This document shows positions 25,356-35,388 of a DNA stretch of 64,000 nt, one piece after another (positions within the stretch are counted from its first letter, which is position 1; every line of letters begins with the position of its first letter). Made by a program: the position numbers and the translations under genes. Under the pieces are notes generated by a model. The model did no database searches, was not told the DNA's origin, and saw only the letters and a program-made list of their open reading frames with translations. The DNA is from Microbacterium sp. 1S1 (lineage in GTDB: Bacteria; Actinomycetota; Actinomycetes; Actinomycetales; Microbacteriaceae), in assembly GCF_008271365.1 (NCBI RefSeq), contig NZ_CP043430.1, positions 186,001 through 250,000 on the forward strand, read 5' to 3'.

Positions 25356-25961
25356 TCAGACGGCGGAAGCGGCGGAACGAAGCCCGCGAGCGTCCAGGGC
25401 GGCGGCGATGCGGTCGGTGATCTCCTCGAGCGACCCGACACCGTCGATGCGGTCGACGATGCCGCGACTGCTGTAGACCTCGATGATCGGCGCCGTCTCC
25501 TTCTCGTAGATGTCGAGTCGGTGCGCGATGGCCTCGTCGGTGTCGTCGGACCGGCCCTGCTCCGCAGCGCGGAGGGCCAGCCGGGCGATGCTCTCCTCAC
25601 GGGGGACGTCGAGGAGGACGACCGCGTCCAGGGCCTCCCCGCGTCCTTCGAGGAAGGCGTCCAGGTGCGCCACCTGGGCCGTGTTGCGCGGATAGCCGTC
25701 GAGGAGGAACCCGTTCTTCGCGTCGTCCTGGCTGAGCCGGTCGCGCACGATCTCACTCGTCAGCTCGTCCGGCACGAGGTCGCCCTTGTCGAGGATCGCC
25801 GTGACCTGCTGGCCGAGCGCCGTCCCCTCCTTGATGTTCGCGCGGAAGATGTCGCCGGTCGAGACGACGGGGATCCCGTAGGACTCGGCGATGCGCACAC
25901 CCTGCGTGCCCTTGCCGGAACCCTGGGGACCGACGATGAGAAGACGTGCGGATGCTGTCAT
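25356..25961 (-). CDS. adk: Adenylate kinase
   Basis: A 201-residue enzyme converting AMP plus ATP to two ADP. The P-loop is GPQGSGKGTQ, the AMP-binding region has STGDIFRANI and LDGYPRNTAQ, and the lid is short (RSDDTDEAIAHRLDIYEKET), without the four-cysteine zinc site of longer forms. Its ATG overlaps the secY stop by ATGA. Confidence 0.97.
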   Translation of the reverse strand: MTASARLLIVGPQGSGKGTQGVRIAESYGIPVVSTGDIFRANIKEGTALGQQVTAILDKGDLVPDELTSEIVRDRLSQDDAKNGFLLDGYPRNTAQVAHLDAFLEGRGEALDAVVLLDVPREESIARLALRAAEQGRSDDTDEAIAHRLDIYEKETAPIIEVYSSRGIVDRIDGVGSLEEITDRIAAALDARGLRSAASAV

Positions 25962-27280
25962 CGGAGAAGTCCTTCGTAGTGTCGCTGCTGCAGCTGGGCG
26001 TCGATCTGCTTGACCGTCTCGAGCCCGACGCCGACGATGATGAGGATCGACGCGCCACCGAACGGGAAGTTCTGGTTCGCGCCGACCGTGGCGAGGGCGA
26101 TCAGCGGGATGAGAGCGATCAGGCCCAGGTAGAGGGAGCCGGGGAGCGTGATGCGGGTGAGCACGTAGTCCAGGTACTCCGCGGTCGGACGGCCGGCCCG
26201 GATCCCGGGGATGAAGCCGCCGTACTTCTTCATGTTGTCGGCGACCTCGACGGGGTTGAACGTGATCGCGACGTAGAAGTAGGTGAACCCGATGATGAGC
26301 AGGAAGTACGCCGCCATGTAGATCGGGCTGTTTCCGGTGGTGAAGTTCGCGCTGATCCAGCTGACCCAGGCGGGCGGCGTCGAGCCGTCCTGCGGAGTGT
26401 TGAACTGCGCGATGAGCGCCGGGATGTACAGCAGCGACGAGGCGAAGATCACCGGGATCACACCCGCCATGTTCACCTTGATCGGGATGTAGGTGTTGGT
26501 GCCGCCGTAGGTGCGGCGACCGACCATCCGCTTCGCGTACTGCACGGGGATGCGCCGCTGCGACTGCTCCACGAAGACCACGAGTCCCATCACGATGATG
26601 CCGACGAGCAGCACCAGGAGGAACACCTCGAAACCGCGGGTCTGCCAGATGATGGACATCGCGCCGGGGAACGTGGCAGCGATGGAGGTGAAGATCAGCA
26701 GGGACATGCCGTTGCCGATGCCGCGCTCGGTGACGAGCTCGGCGAACCACATGATCAGACCGGTACCGGCCGTCATCGCCATGATGATGAGCACCTGCGC
26801 CCACCACACGTCGTTGGTCAGGAGCTGGGTGCACGCACCGATGTCGGTCGTGCCGAAGAGCTGTCCGGTGCGGGCGACGGTGACCAGGGTCGTCGACTGC
26901 AGGAGCGCGAGGGCGATGGTGAGGTACCGCGTGTACTGCGTCAGCTTGGCCTGCCCGGCCTGGCCTTCCTTGTGCAGCGCCTCGAAGTGCGGGATGACGA
27001 CGCGGAGGAGCTGGGTGATGATCGTCGCCGTGATGTACGGCATGACGCCGAGGGCGAAGATCGACAGCTGCAGGAGCGCGCCACCGGAGAAGAGGTTGAC
27101 CAGTCCGAGCAGCCCCTCGGTGCCGGTGTTGGCAGCGAGACACTGCTCCACGTTCGGGAAGTTGACGAACGGCGCGGGGACGTTCGAGCCGAGCCGGTAG
27201 ATCGCGATGATCGCGAGAGTGAAACCGATCTTCCGACGCAGGTCGGGCGTGCGGAAGATCCGCGCGATGGCGCTAAACAA
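25958..27280 (-). CDS. secY: Preprotein translocase subunit SecY
   Basis: A 440-residue, ten-segment membrane channel of the Sec translocon. Recognisable parts are the N-terminal RIFRTPDLRRKIGFTLAIIA, the plug region near FSGGALLQLSIFALGVMPYI, the cytoplasmic loop VGRRTYGGTNTYIPIKVN and PGIRAGRPTAEYL. It is the first gene of a four-gene operon, separated from rplO by a terminator-bearing 151-base gap, so it is not simply the tail of the spc operon. No convincing promoter hexamers were found in that gap. Confidence 0.98.
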   Translation of the reverse strand: MFSAIARIFRTPDLRRKIGFTLAIIAIYRLGSNVPAPFVNFPNVEQCLAANTGTEGLLGLVNLFSGGALLQLSIFALGVMPYITATIITQLLRVVIPHFEALHKEGQAGQAKLTQYTRYLTIALALLQSTTLVTVARTGQLFGTTDIGACTQLLTNDVWWAQVLIIMAMTAGTGLIMWFAELVTERGIGNGMSLLIFTSIAATFPGAMSIIWQTRGFEVFLLVLLVGIIVMGLVVFVEQSQRRIPVQYAKRMVGRRTYGGTNTYIPIKVNMAGVIPVIFASSLLYIPALIAQFNTPQDGSTPPAWVSWISANFTTGNSPIYMAAYFLLIIGFTYFYVAITFNPVEVADNMKKYGGFIPGIRAGRPTAEYLDYVLTRITLPGSLYLGLIALIPLIALATVGANQNFPFGGASILIIVGVGLETVKQIDAQLQQRHYEGLLR

Positions 27281-27391
27281 GAACGTTCCTCCTGAAAAGG
27301 TGGCCGAACCCCCGAGGGGCGGCTGAAAGACCAGGGTAACCCACTCCGAGGTCGGGGAATGCGAGCGGTCGGCTTAGCCCCGCCGAACCAG

Positions 27392-27422
27392 AAGAGGGGC
27401 CGGAGAATCTCCGACCCCTCTT
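27392..27422 (-). terminator. Terminator of the spc operon after rplO
   Basis: Fifteen-base arms (27392-27406 and 27408-27422) pair with a single G-T wobble and almost no loop as drawn. It lies nine bases after the rplO stop and ahead of secY. Confidence 0.75.
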
Positions 27423-27431
27423 CCGCAGTGG

Positions 27432-28049
27432 TTACTTGACGGATCCGCCCGCAGCCACGATCTTCTGCTCGGCAGAACCCGAGACCTTGTCGACCGCGAC
27501 GGTGAGCTTCACGGCGATGTCGCCGCCTCCGAGAACCTTGACCTTCTCGTTCTTGCGAACCGCACCCTTGGCGACCAGGTCGCTCACGGTGACGTCGCCA
27601 CCCTGGGGGTAGAGCTCCGCGAGCTTCTCCAGGTTCACGACCTGGTACTCGACGCGGAACGGGTTCTTGAAGCCGCGCAGCTTCGGCGTGCGCATGTGCA
27701 GCGGCATCTGGCCACCCTCGAAGCCGACGCGCACGGTGTTGCGGGCCTTGGTGCCCTTCGTGCCGCGACCGGCCGTCTTGCCCTTCGAGCCCTCACCACG
27801 ACCGACACGGGTCTTCGCGGTGTTGGCGCCGGGGACCGGACGCAGGTGGTGGACCTTCAGCACGCCGGGGCGGGACGCCGGGGCGTCCTTCTTCGGCGCA
27901 GCCTTGGCGGAGCCGTCGGCCTTGGCGTCGGCGGCACTGGTCTTGGCCGGTGCCTTCTTCGCGGCGGGCTTCTTCGCAGCGTCGGCCTTGGGAGCCGCCG
28001 CCTTCTTCGTGGCCTTCTCGGCCTCGACGGCCTCGTTCTTCTCAGCCAT
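27432..28049 (-). CDS. rplO: 50S ribosomal protein L15 with Lys/Ala-rich N-terminal extension
   Basis: A 205-residue protein; the conserved L15 body begins near residue 63 ([20 protein letters not shown]) and is of normal size. The first 60 residues are Lys/Ala/Pro repeats resembling a histone H1 tail, which most bacterial L15 proteins lack. L15 is a late 50S assembly protein. Its start overlaps the rpmD stop by one base. Confidence 0.97.
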   Translation of the reverse strand: MAEKNEAVEAEKATKKAAAPKADAAKKPAAKKAPAKTSAADAKADGSAKAAPKKDAPASRPGVLKVHHLRPVPGANTAKTRVGRGEGSKGKTAGRGTKGTKARNTVRVGFEGGQMPLHMRTPKLRGFKNPFRVEYQVVNLEKLAELYPQGGDVTVSDLVAKGAVRKNEKVKVLGGGDIAVKLTVAVDKVSGSAEQKIVAAGGSVK

Positions 28050-28234
28050 TAGTCGATCTCCTCAACCTTGACGAGGTGGGCGACGGTCTTGACGTAGCCG
28101 CGCGTCTGCGCGTCGTCGGGACGGACGGTGGAGTCACCGATCCGCTTGAGACCGAGGCTGCGCAGCGTGTCGCGCTGGTTCTGCTTCTCGCTCACCTTGG
28201 ACTTGATCTGCGTGACCTTCAGTCGCGCGGCCAT
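28049..28234 (-). CDS. rpmD: 50S ribosomal protein L30
   Basis: A 61-residue L30 ([20 protein letters not shown], then [11 protein letters not shown] and [16 protein letters not shown]), standard length for the bacterial form. It overlaps rpsE and rplO by one base on each side. The start at 28234 excludes an upstream extension that lies within rpsE. Confidence 0.97.
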   Translation of the reverse strand: MAARLKVTQIKSKVSEKQNQRDTLRSLGLKRIGDSTVRPDDAQTRGYVKTVAHLVKVEEID

Positions 28235-28932
28235 CAGGCACCTACCTTCTGTGCGGCGATGGCCTCGGCCTCGGCGCGGACGAGCCGGGCCGGGGCGACC
28301 TGGTCGAACTCGAGACCACGACGTGCGGCGACGGCGCGGGGCTCCTCGAGCTCCTTCAGGGCGGTGACCGTCGCGTGCACGATGTTGATCGTGTTCGACG
28401 AGCCGAGCGACTTGGACAGCACGTCGTGGATACCGGCGCACTCGAGCACGGCGCGGACCGGACCACCGGCGATAACACCGGTACCGGCGGCGGCGGGGCG
28501 CAGGAGCACCACACCGGCGGCCGACTCACCCTGCACCGGGTGCGGGATGGTGCTGCCGACGCGCGGCACGCGGAAGAAGTTGCGCTTGGCCTCTTCGACA
28601 CCCTTCGAGATCGCCAGAGGGACCTCACGGGCCTTGCCGTAGCCGACGCCCACCAGACCGTTGCCGTCTCCGACGACCACGAGAGCGGTGAAGCTGAAGC
28701 GACGACCGCCCTTCACGACCTTCGAGACGCGGTTGATGGTGACGACGCGCTCCAGGAACTGGTTGTCGCCGCGGTCGCGCGAGTTGCGGTCGCGGCCGCC
28801 CTGGTTGCGGTCACGTCCGCCGCGGCGGCCGTCCCGCTGGTCGCGAGTGGGCTCAGCCTGCGTGGTGCCGGCGGCCGTCTCGGAAGTGGCAGCAGCCGCT
28901 TCGGTCACTTCGTTCTCCTTGTTGTCACTCAC
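28234..28932 (-). CDS. rpsE: 30S ribosomal protein S5
   Basis: A 232-residue S5, a fidelity-related protein at the mRNA entry channel. The double-stranded-RNA-binding-like domain begins near [20 protein letters not shown], and the C-terminal part includes [21 protein letters not shown] 55-residue N-terminal extension rich in Asp/Arg/Gly ([20 protein letters not shown]) precedes it and is longer than in E. coli. It overlaps rplR by ATGA. Confidence 0.98.
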   Translation of the reverse strand: MSDNKENEVTEAAAATSETAAGTTQAEPTRDQRDGRRGGRDRNQGGRDRNSRDRGDNQFLERVVTINRVSKVVKGGRRFSFTALVVVGDGNGLVGVGYGKAREVPLAISKGVEEAKRNFFRVPRVGSTIPHPVQGESAAGVVLLRPAAAGTGVIAGGPVRAVLECAGIHDVLSKSLGSSNTINIVHATVTALKELEEPRAVAARRGLEFDQVAPARLVRAEAEAIAAQKVGA

Positions 28933-29288
28933 AGTGCCAGACCCCCTTCACGGGCGCCGTCGGCGATGGCGGCGACACGACCCGCGTAGCGGTTGCCGCC
29001 ACGGTCGAACACTGCCTCGGAAACGCCTGCGGCCTTCGCACGCTCGGCGAGGAGCTCGCCGACCTTGCGGGCCTTGGCGGTCTTGTCGCCATCCAGCGAA
29101 CGCAGGTCGGTCTCGAGCGTCGAGGCCGAGGCGACCGTGTGGCCCTTGCTGTCGTCGACGAGCTGCACGAAGACGTGACGCGCCGAACGGTTGACGACGA
29201 GGCGCGGACGCACCTCGGTGCCCACGATCTTCTTGCGAAGACGGGCGTGACGACGCGCGCGGGCGTCGGACTTCGACTTCACAGCCAT
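28929..29288 (-). CDS. rplR: 50S ribosomal protein L18
   Basis: A 119-residue L18, which binds 5S rRNA. The basic N-terminus [16 protein letters not shown], the [18 protein letters not shown] strand pair and the C-terminal [20 protein letters not shown] are standard. It lies two bases after rplF. Confidence 0.98.
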   Translation of the reverse strand: MAVKSKSDARARRHARLRKKIVGTEVRPRLVVNRSARHVFVQLVDDSKGHTVASASTLETDLRSLDGDKTAKARKVGELLAERAKAAGVSEAVFDRGGNRYAGRVAAIADGAREGGLAL

Positions 29289-29290
29289 GG

Positions 29291-29827
29291 TTACTTACCA
29301 GCCTTTCCGGCCTTGCGACGCACGACCTCGCCGGCGTAGCGCACACCCTTGCCCTTGTACGGCTCGGGCTTGCGGATCTTGCGGATGTTCGCAGCCGCCT
29401 CGCCGACGGCCTGCTTGTCGATGCCGCTGACGGTGAGCTTGTTCGTGCCCTCGACCGTGAGCGTGATGCCGGCGGGCGGGTCGACCAGGACCGGGTGCGA
29501 GAAGCCGAGGGCGAACTCGACCGAGCTCCCCTTCTGCTGCACGCGGTAACCGGTGCCGACGACCTCGAGACCCTTGGTGTAGCCCTGGGTCACGCCGATG
29601 ATGTTGTTGTTGATGAGCGTGCGGGTCAGGCCGTGCAGCGACCGGGACTCGCGCTCGTCGTCGGGGCGGGTGACGAGAACCTGGTTCTCCTCGACCGTGA
29701 CCTCGATGGGGCTGGCCACCGTGAGGGTGAGCTCACCCTTGGGGCCCTTCACCGCGACCTCACGGCCGTCGACCGAAACGGTCACGCCCGCGGGAACGTC
29801 GATGGGAAGTCGTCCAATACGCGACAT
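29291..29827 (-). CDS. rplF: 50S ribosomal protein L6
   Basis: A 178-residue L6 with two related domains, located near the factor-binding centre. It starts [14 protein letters not shown] and carries the C-terminal signature [19 protein letters not shown]. Length and ends are typical. Confidence 0.98.
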   Translation of the reverse strand: MSRIGRLPIDVPAGVTVSVDGREVAVKGPKGELTLTVASPIEVTVEENQVLVTRPDDERESRSLHGLTRTLINNNIIGVTQGYTKGLEVVGTGYRVQQKGSSVEFALGFSHPVLVDPPAGITLTVEGTNKLTVSGIDKQAVGEAAANIRKIRKPEPYKGKGVRYAGEVVRRKAGKAGK

Positions 29828-29833
29828 TTCGGA

Positions 29834-30232
29834 TTACCACACGTAGGCGAGAACTTCTCCGCCCACGCCCTTCTGCTCAGCCTGGCGGTCCGTGAGGAGA
29901 CCGGAGGAGGTGGACAGGATGGCCACGCCGAGGCCGCCGAGGACCGTGGGGATCTCGGTCGACTTCGCGTACACGCGGAGGCCGGGCTTCGACACGCGCT
30001 TGATGCCCGCGATCGAACGCTCGCGGTTCGGACCGTACTTCAGCGTCAGCGTGAGGTTCTTGCCCACGCGCGCGTCGGAGGTCTCCCAACCCGCGATGTA
30101 GCCCTCCTGCTGGAGGATCTCTGCGATGTGCGTCTTCAGCTTGCTCGACGGCAGCGTCACGGTGTCGTGGTGCGCCGAGTTCGCGTTGCGCAGACGGGTC
30201 AGCATGTCTGCGACCGGGTCTGTCATTGTCAT
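29834..30232 (-). CDS. rpsH: 30S ribosomal protein S8
   Basis: A 132-residue S8, a primary 16S rRNA binder of the central domain. The N-terminus is [20 protein letters not shown], and the C-terminal signature [22 protein letters not shown] is present. Starts at 30232 and 30226 are both in frame. Unusually it is preceded by a 132-base gap rather than by rpsN. Confidence 0.98.
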   Translation of the reverse strand: MTMTDPVADMLTRLRNANSAHHDTVTLPSSKLKTHIAEILQQEGYIAGWETSDARVGKNLTLTLKYGPNRERSIAGIKRVSKPGLRVYAKSTEIPTVLGGLGVAILSTSSGLLTDRQAEQKGVGGEVLAYVW

Positions 30233-30322
30233 TGTTGTCTACTTTCGTTCATGAGGTTCCGGCTGCCGTTACACGACAGACGGCCTGCGATGAGCACGCA
30301 ATCTTCAATTGTACGTGCACAT

Positions 30323-30359
30323 CGACGGGCTCAGTGACACGAGACCACTGAGCCCGTCG
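30323..30359. repeat. Hairpin built from two facing repeat copies in the rplE-rpsH gap
   Basis: Perfect 14-base arms (30323-30336 and 30346-30359) with a nine-base loop. Each arm carries CTGAGCCCGTCG or its complement, the core of the dispersed repeat. It occupies the place where rpsN (S14) normally sits in the spc operon and could attenuate or process the transcript. Confidence 0.65.
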
Positions 30360-30364
30360 AAGGG

Positions 30365-30955
30365 TCACGCCTGGGCGTCGTCCGCGCGGAACGGGAAGCC
30401 GAGGTGACGGAGCAGCGCCCGGCCCTCGTCGTCCGTCTTCGCCGAGGTCACGACGGTGATGTCGAAACCGCGGACGCGGTCGATCTTGTCCTGGTCGATC
30501 TCGTGGAACACGCTCTGCTCCTGGAGACCGAAGGTGTAGTTGCCGTTGCCGTCGAACTGCTTGGCCGACAGACCGCGGAAGTCGCGGATGCGGGGCAGGG
30601 CGAGCGAGACCAGGCGGTCCACGAACTCCCACGCACGGTCGCCGCGGAGGGTGACGTGCGCGCCGATGGCCTGGCCCTCACGCAGCTTGAACTGCGCGAT
30701 GGACTTGCGGGCCTTGGTGACGATCGGCTTCTGGCCGGTGATCTTGGTGAGGTCGTCGACCGCCCCATCGATCACCTTGCTGTCGCGAGCAGCCTCGCCG
30801 ACACCGGTGTTCACGACGACCTTGACCAGGCCGGGGATCTGCATGACGTTCTCGTAGCCGAACTCGTCCTGCAGAGCCTTCTTGATCTCGGCGTTGTACT
30901 TCGCCTTCAGGCGGGGCTGGATCTTGCCAGCCACCGCAGCGTCGGTCGTTGCCAT
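30365..30955 (-). CDS. rplE: 50S ribosomal protein L5
   Basis: A 196-residue L5, a 5S rRNA binder contacting P-site tRNA. It has the family stretches [39 protein letters not shown] and [20 protein letters not shown] short N-terminal extension makes it slightly longer than the usual 180 residues. It overlaps rplX by one base. Confidence 0.98.
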   Translation of the reverse strand: MATTDAAVAGKIQPRLKAKYNAEIKKALQDEFGYENVMQIPGLVKVVVNTGVGEAARDSKVIDGAVDDLTKITGQKPIVTKARKSIAQFKLREGQAIGAHVTLRGDRAWEFVDRLVSLALPRIRDFRGLSAKQFDGNGNYTFGLQEQSVFHEIDQDKIDRVRGFDITVVTSAKTDDEGRALLRHLGFPFRADDAQA

Positions 30956-31314
30956 CAGAGGTCCTTACCGCTCTTCTTCGCGAAGCGCACGCGGACGGTG
31001 CGCTTCACGCCGTCCTTGGTCTGCTCCTCGACCCGGTGGCCGACCTTGGTCGGCTTCTTGGTCGAGGGGTCGACGAGTGCGACGTTCGAGATGTGGATGG
31101 GCGCCTCGACGGTCTCGAGGCCACCCGTCTTCGTGCCACGCTGCGTCTGACCGACGCGCGTGTGCTTGGTGACGTAGTTGACGCCTTCGACGACGACACG
31201 GTTCTGCTCGACGAGGACGTCGAGGACCTTGCCCTGCTTGCCGCGGTCGCCACCACGCTCGGGCTTGGCGCCCGAGATGACCTGAACCAGGTCGCCCTTC
31301 TTGATCTTCGCCAT
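30955..31314 (-). CDS. rplX: 50S ribosomal protein L24
   Basis: A 119-residue L24 with the KOW motif [14 protein letters not shown] and [25 protein letters not shown]. It initiates 50S assembly and sits at the exit tunnel. It lies two bases after rplN. Confidence 0.98.
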   Translation of the reverse strand: MAKIKKGDLVQVISGAKPERGGDRGKQGKVLDVLVEQNRVVVEGVNYVTKHTRVGQTQRGTKTGGLETVEAPIHISNVALVDPSTKKPTKVGHRVEEQTKDGVKRTVRVRFAKKSGKDL

Positions 31315-31316
31315 GA

Positions 31317-31685
31317 TCAGATGACCTCCGGTGCCAGCGAGACGATCTTCATGAACTTCTTGTCACGAAGCTCACGGCCGACCGGCCCGAAGATACGGGT
31401 GCCGCGGGGCTCCCCGTCGTTCTTCAGGATGACGGCGGCGTTCTCGTCGAACTTGATGTAGGAGCCGTCGGGACGACGGGTCTCCTTCTTGGTGCGGACG
31501 ATGACCGCCTTGACGACGTCGCCCTTCTTGACGTTGCCACCGGGGATCGCGTCCTTGACGGTCGCGACGATGGTGTCGCCCAGACCGGCGTAGCGGCGGC
31601 GCGAGCCCCCGAGGACACGGATCGTGAGCAGCTCCTTGGCGCCGGTGTTGTCGGCGACCTTGAGACGGGACTCCTGCTGAATCAC
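31317..31685 (-). CDS. rplN: 50S ribosomal protein L14
   Basis: A 122-residue L14 of exact family length, starting [20 protein letters not shown] with the signature [20 protein letters not shown]. It bridges to the 30S subunit. Its ATG overlaps rpsQ by ATGA. Confidence 0.98.
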   Translation of the reverse strand: MIQQESRLKVADNTGAKELLTIRVLGGSRRRYAGLGDTIVATVKDAIPGGNVKKGDVVKAVIVRTKKETRRPDGSYIKFDENAAVILKNDGEPRGTRIFGPVGRELRDKKFMKIVSLAPEVI

Positions 31686-31999
31686 TTGGCCTTCTCCAGA
31701 ATCTCCACCAGACGCCAGCGCTTCGTGGCGCTCAGCGGGCGGGTCTCGTTGATCAGGACCAGGTCGCCGATGCCGGCGGAGTTCGCCTCATCGTGCGCCT
31801 TGACCTTCGACGTCCGGCGGATGACCTTGCCGTAAAGCGGGTGCTTCACGCGGTCCTCGACCTCGACGACGATCGTCTTGTCCATCTTGTCGCTGACGAC
31901 ATAGCCACGACGGGCCTTGCGGTACCCGCGGGCGTCGGCGTCGCGCACGTCGTGAGCGGCGTGCTCAGCCTCGACGGCGGCTTCCTTCTTGGTGGCCAT
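31682..31999 (-). CDS. rpsQ: 30S ribosomal protein S17
   Basis: A 105-residue S17 with an OB fold. The core runs from [20 protein letters not shown] through [19 protein letters not shown] to [17 protein letters not shown], preceded by about 30 extra residues rich in Glu and His. The ATG at 31999 gives a one-base overlap with rpmC; a GTG at 32002 would give a four-base overlap. Confidence 0.97.
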   Translation of the reverse strand: MATKKEAAVEAEHAAHDVRDADARGYRKARRGYVVSDKMDKTIVVEVEDRVKHPLYGKVIRRTSKVKAHDEANSAGIGDLVLINETRPLSATKRWRLVEILEKAK

Positions 32000-32316
32000 C
32001 ACTCAGCCTCTTCCTTCGGGGCGTCCTCGGCGGCGTCCGCCTTCTTCGCCTTCGACTTGGTCGCCTTCTTCGCGGGAGCCTCGACCGGAGCGGGCGTCGC
32101 ACGGATGCCCAGCTCGCGCTCGCGGATCACCGTGTAGAGGCGCGCGATGTCGCGCTTGACGGCGCGGATGCGGCCGTGGCTCTCCAGCTGGCCGGTGGCC
32201 GACTGGAAACGGAGGTTGAACAGCTCCTCCTTGGCCTTGCGCAGCTCCTCAACGAGGCGCTGGTCTTCGAACGTGTCGAGCTCTGCCGGAGCGAGCTCCT
32301 TGGTGCCGATCGCCAT
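31999..32316 (-). CDS. rpmC: 50S ribosomal protein L29 with C-terminal extension
   Basis: A 105-residue L29. The helical hairpin core is residues 1-70 ([14 protein letters not shown] helix, then [20 protein letters not shown]). A further 35 residues of Lys/Ala/Glu-rich tail exceed the normal 60-70 residue size. It overlaps rplP and rpsQ by one base each. Confidence 0.97.
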   Translation of the reverse strand: MAIGTKELAPAELDTFEDQRLVEELRKAKEELFNLRFQSATGQLESHGRIRAVKRDIARLYTVIRERELGIRATPAPVEAPAKKATKSKAKKADAAEDAPKEEAE

Positions 32317-32735
32317 TACGCGTCGCCCTCCTCGCGCTTGATGATGCGTGCCTTGAGCGGCAGCTTGTGGATTGCACGGGTCAGTGCCTCGCGAGCGAGC
32401 TGCTCGTCGACACCCGCGACCTCGAAGAGGACGCGGCCCGGCTTGACGTTGGCGACCCACCACTCGGGGGAACCCTTACCGGAACCCATGCGGGTCTCGG
32501 CCGGCTTCTTCGTGAGCGGACGGTCCGGGTAGATGTTGATCCACACCTTGCCGCCACGCTTGATGTGACGGGTCATCGCGATACGAGCGGACTCGATCTG
32601 ACGGTTCGTCACGTACGCGGGGGTCAGGGCCTGGATGCCGAACTCGCCGAAGGAGACCTTCGTGCCGCCGGTGGCCTGACCCGAGCGCCCCGGGTGGTGC
32701 TGCTTGCGGTACTTGACCTTACGGGGGATGAGCAT
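32316..32735 (-). CDS. rplP: 50S ribosomal protein L16
   Basis: A 139-residue L16 of standard length, starting [20 protein letters not shown], with [21 protein letters not shown] and [19 protein letters not shown]. It lines the A-site tRNA elbow. Confidence 0.98.
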   Translation of the reverse strand: MLIPRKVKYRKQHHPGRSGQATGGTKVSFGEFGIQALTPAYVTNRQIESARIAMTRHIKRGGKVWINIYPDRPLTKKPAETRMGSGKGSPEWWVANVKPGRVLFEVAGVDEQLAREALTRAIHKLPLKARIIKREEGDA

Positions 32736-33487
32736 TATGCCGACGCTCCTTCTGCAACAGGTGCCTCGTTGCGCGGGGCACGGCGGCGGTCACCACGGTC
32801 GTCGCGGCGCGACTTCGGCGCGTTGGCCTGCTCGCGCGCGAGCTCCTTGGCGGTGAGGTCGCCCTTGTAGATCCACACCTTCACGCCGATGCGGCCGAAG
32901 GTGGTCTTGGCCTCGTAGAAGCCGTAGTCGATGTTCGCGCGGAGCGTGTGCAGCGGCACACGACCCTCGCGGTAGAACTCCGACCGGCTCATCTCGGCGC
33001 CGCCGAGACGGCCCGAGACCTGGATGCGGATGCCCTTGGCGCCGGCGCGCTGTGCACCCTGCAGACCCTTGCGCATCGCGCGACGGAACGCCACGCGAGC
33101 CGAGAGCTGCTCGGCGATGCCCTGGGCGACCAGCTGAGCGTCGGCCTCGGGGTTCTTGACCTCGAGGATGTTCAGCTGGATCTGCTTGCCCGTGAGCTTC
33201 TCGAGGTCGCCACGGATGCGCTCGGCCTCGGCGCCACGACGACCGATCACGATGCCCGGGCGGGCGGTGTGGATGTCGACGCGGACGCGGTCACGGGTGC
33301 GCTCGATCTCGATGTTCGAGACGCCGGCACGGTCGAGCTGCGTCTGCAGCAGACGACGGATCTTGATGTCCTCGGCCACGTAGTCGGCGTAACGCTGACC
33401 CGGCTTCGTCGAGTCGGAGAACCAGCGCGACACGTGGTCCGTGGTGATGCCGAGGCGGAAGCCGTACGGGTTGACCTTCTGTCCCAT
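32735..33487 (-). CDS. rpsC: 30S ribosomal protein S3
   Basis: A 250-residue S3 at the mRNA entry. It starts [20 protein letters not shown], has the KH domain [20 protein letters not shown] and the C-terminal domain [19 protein letters not shown], then a basic Arg/Asp tail. It overlaps rplP and rplV by one base each. Confidence 0.98.
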   Translation of the reverse strand: MGQKVNPYGFRLGITTDHVSRWFSDSTKPGQRYADYVAEDIKIRRLLQTQLDRAGVSNIEIERTRDRVRVDIHTARPGIVIGRRGAEAERIRGDLEKLTGKQIQLNILEVKNPEADAQLVAQGIAEQLSARVAFRRAMRKGLQGAQRAGAKGIRIQVSGRLGGAEMSRSEFYREGRVPLHTLRANIDYGFYEAKTTFGRIGVKVWIYKGDLTAKELAREQANAPKSRRDDRGDRRRAPRNEAPVAEGASA

Positions 33488-33885
33488 TACTTGCTCGCCT
33501 TCTTGTTGCTGTCGCCGGCCGCGGCGGGAGCCGCCTCCGGCGTCGAGAGCACGACCGTGATGTGGCTCGTGCGCTTCTTGATCTGGAAAGCGCGACCCTG
33601 TGCACGGGGCTGGAAACGCTTGAGCGTCGTGCCCTCGTCCACGTACGCGTTCTTCACGTACAGGTCCTGCTCGTCGAGGTACTCGCCGTCACGATCCGCC
33701 TTGACCTGCGCGTTGGCCATGGCCGACGCGACAAGCTTGTAGATCGGCTCACTGGCGGACTGCTGAGCGAACTTCAGGATCGCCAGAGCCTCCTGGGCCT
33801 GCTTGCCCTTGATGAGCGCGACGACACGACGAGCCTTCTGAGGGGTCACGCGGATGTGTCGCACGCGTGCGATGGACTCCACCAT
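33487..33885 (-). CDS. rplV: 50S ribosomal protein L22
   Basis: A 132-residue L22 whose beta-hairpin lines the exit tunnel. It starts [20 protein letters not shown] and has [20 protein letters not shown], followed by a short Ala-rich tail. The ATG at 33885 has a GAGGAGAG-type ribosome site upstream; a longer in-frame start would enter rpsS. Confidence 0.97.
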   Translation of the reverse strand: MVESIARVRHIRVTPQKARRVVALIKGKQAQEALAILKFAQQSASEPIYKLVASAMANAQVKADRDGEYLDEQDLYVKNAYVDEGTTLKRFQPRAQGRAFQIKKRTSHITVVLSTPEAAPAAAGDSNKKASK

Positions 33886-33910
33886 TTCTCTCTCCTCTAT
33901 CGCCGCCGCG

Positions 33911-34192
33911 TCAGCGGCGACGGCCCTTCTTGTCGTCCTTCTCGTGGCCGCGGAAGGTGCGGGTGGGCGCGAACTCGCCCAGCTTGTGACCGACCATGGT
34001 CTCGGAGACAAACACGGGGATGTGCTTGCGACCGTCGTGGACCGCGATCGTGTGACCCAGCATCGCCGGGATGATCATGGACCGGCGGGACCAGGTCTTG
34101 ATGACGTTCTTCGTGCCGGCTTCGTTCTGCACGACCACCTTGCGAAGCAGGTGCTCGTCGACGAAGGGGCCCTTCTTGAGACTGCGAGGCAT
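33911..34192 (-). CDS. rpsS: 30S ribosomal protein S19
   Basis: A 93-residue S19 of the 30S head ([19 protein letters not shown], then [20 protein letters not shown] and [14 protein letters not shown]). Length and sequence are standard. Confidence 0.98.
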   Translation of the reverse strand: MPRSLKKGPFVDEHLLRKVVVQNEAGTKNVIKTWSRRSMIIPAMLGHTIAVHDGRKHIPVFVSETMVGHKLGEFAPTRTFRGHEKDDKKGRRR

Positions 34193-34204
34193 CTTCTCTT
34201 ACTC

Positions 34205-35044
34205 CTACTTGCGCTTCTTGCCGGCGTTGCGACGACGCACGATGTACTTGTCGCTTTCCTTGTTGGCGTGGCGGGTGCGGCCCTCGGCCTGACCCCACGG
34301 GGAGACGGGGTGACGTCCACCGGACGTCTTGCCCTCACCACCACCGTGCGGGTGGTCGACCGGGTTCATCGCGACACCGCGGACGGTCGGGCGGACGCCC
34401 TTCCAGCGCATGCGGCCGGCCTTGCCCCAGTTGATGTTCGACTGCTCGGCGTTGCCGACCTCGCCGATGGTCGCGCGGCAGCGCGCATCGACGTTGCGGA
34501 TCTCACCCGAGGGCAGACGCAGCTGGGCGTAGGGGCCGTCCTTGGCGACGAGGCGGACCGACGCACCGGCCGAGCGCGCCATCTTCGCGCCGCCGCCCGG
34601 GCGGAGCTCGATGGCGTGGATGACGGTACCCGTGGGGATGTTCTTCAGCGGGAGGTTGTTCCCCGGCTTGATGTCCGCCGCGGGGCCCGACTCGACGATG
34701 TCGCCCTGCTTCAGCTTCGCCGGCGCGAGGATGTAGCGCTTCTCGCCGTCGAAGTAGTGCAGCAGCGCGATGCGCGCGGTGCGGTTGGGGTCGTACTCGA
34801 TGTGAGCGACCTTGGCGTTCACGCCGTCCTTGTCATTGCGACGGAAGTCGATGACGCGGTACTGGCGCTTGTGGCCACCACCGATGTGACGGGTCGTGAT
34901 GCGGCCCTGGTTGTTGCGACCACCGGTCTTCGAGATCGGGCGCAGCAGCGACTTCTCCGGCGTCGATCGGGTGATCTCGGCGAAGTCAGCCACCGACGAG
35001 CCGCGACGGCCCGGGGTCGTGGGCTTGTACTTGCGAATAGCCAT
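34205..35044 (-). CDS. rplB: 50S ribosomal protein L2
   Basis: A 279-residue L2, a primary 23S rRNA binder needed for subunit joining. The signature [20 protein letters not shown] with its functionally important His is present, as are [14 protein letters not shown] and [20 protein letters not shown]. It lies 12 bases before rpsS. Confidence 0.98.
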   Translation of the reverse strand: MAIRKYKPTTPGRRGSSVADFAEITRSTPEKSLLRPISKTGGRNNQGRITTRHIGGGHKRQYRVIDFRRNDKDGVNAKVAHIEYDPNRTARIALLHYFDGEKRYILAPAKLKQGDIVESGPAADIKPGNNLPLKNIPTGTVIHAIELRPGGGAKMARSAGASVRLVAKDGPYAQLRLPSGEIRNVDARCRATIGEVGNAEQSNINWGKAGRMRWKGVRPTVRGVAMNPVDHPHGGGEGKTSGGRHPVSPWGQAEGRTRHANKESDKYIVRRRNAGKKRK

Positions 35045-35064
35045 GATTGTCCTTATCCCCCGGA

Positions 35065-35388
35065 TCAGCCGATTGCCGTGAAGATGTCGATGGTGCCCGA
35101 CTTCAGGCTCACGATGGCGCGCTTGGTGTCCTTGCGCTTACCGGTGCCGAAGCGGGTGCGACGGGCCTTGCCGACGCGGTTGATCGTGTTGACGGACGCG
35201 ACCTTGACGCCGAAGATCTTCTCGATGGCGAGCTTGATCTCGGTCTTCGAAGCGCGCGGGTCGACGAGGAACGTGTACTTGCCCTCGTCGATCAGGCCGT
35301 AGCTCTTCTCGGACACGACCGGCTTCAGGATGATGTCGCGCGGGTCCTTGTTCAGGGCCGTCTGGAGAACAGATGCCTGCTCGCTCAT
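35065..35388 (-). CDS. rplW: 50S ribosomal protein L23
   Basis: A 107-residue L23, the docking site for SRP and trigger factor at the tunnel exit. It has [23 protein letters not shown] and [18 protein letters not shown]. It overlaps rplD by ATGA. Confidence 0.98.
   Translation of the reverse strand: MSEQASVLQTALNKDPRDIILKPVVSEKSYGLIDEGKYTFLVDPRASKTEIKLAIEKIFGVKVASVNTINRVGKARRTRFGTGKRKDTKRAIVSLKSGTIDIFTAIG

Noticed and set aside
27281..27391. A secY promoter in the rplO-secY gap
   Set aside because: The best pair (TTCCCC and TACCCT) has a 15-base spacer and poor matches; not strong enough to annotate.
30249..30632. A minus-strand frame overlapping the rplE 3' end and the gap, considered for S14
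   Set aside because: It lacks the S14 zinc motif and is an out-of-frame reading of rplE.
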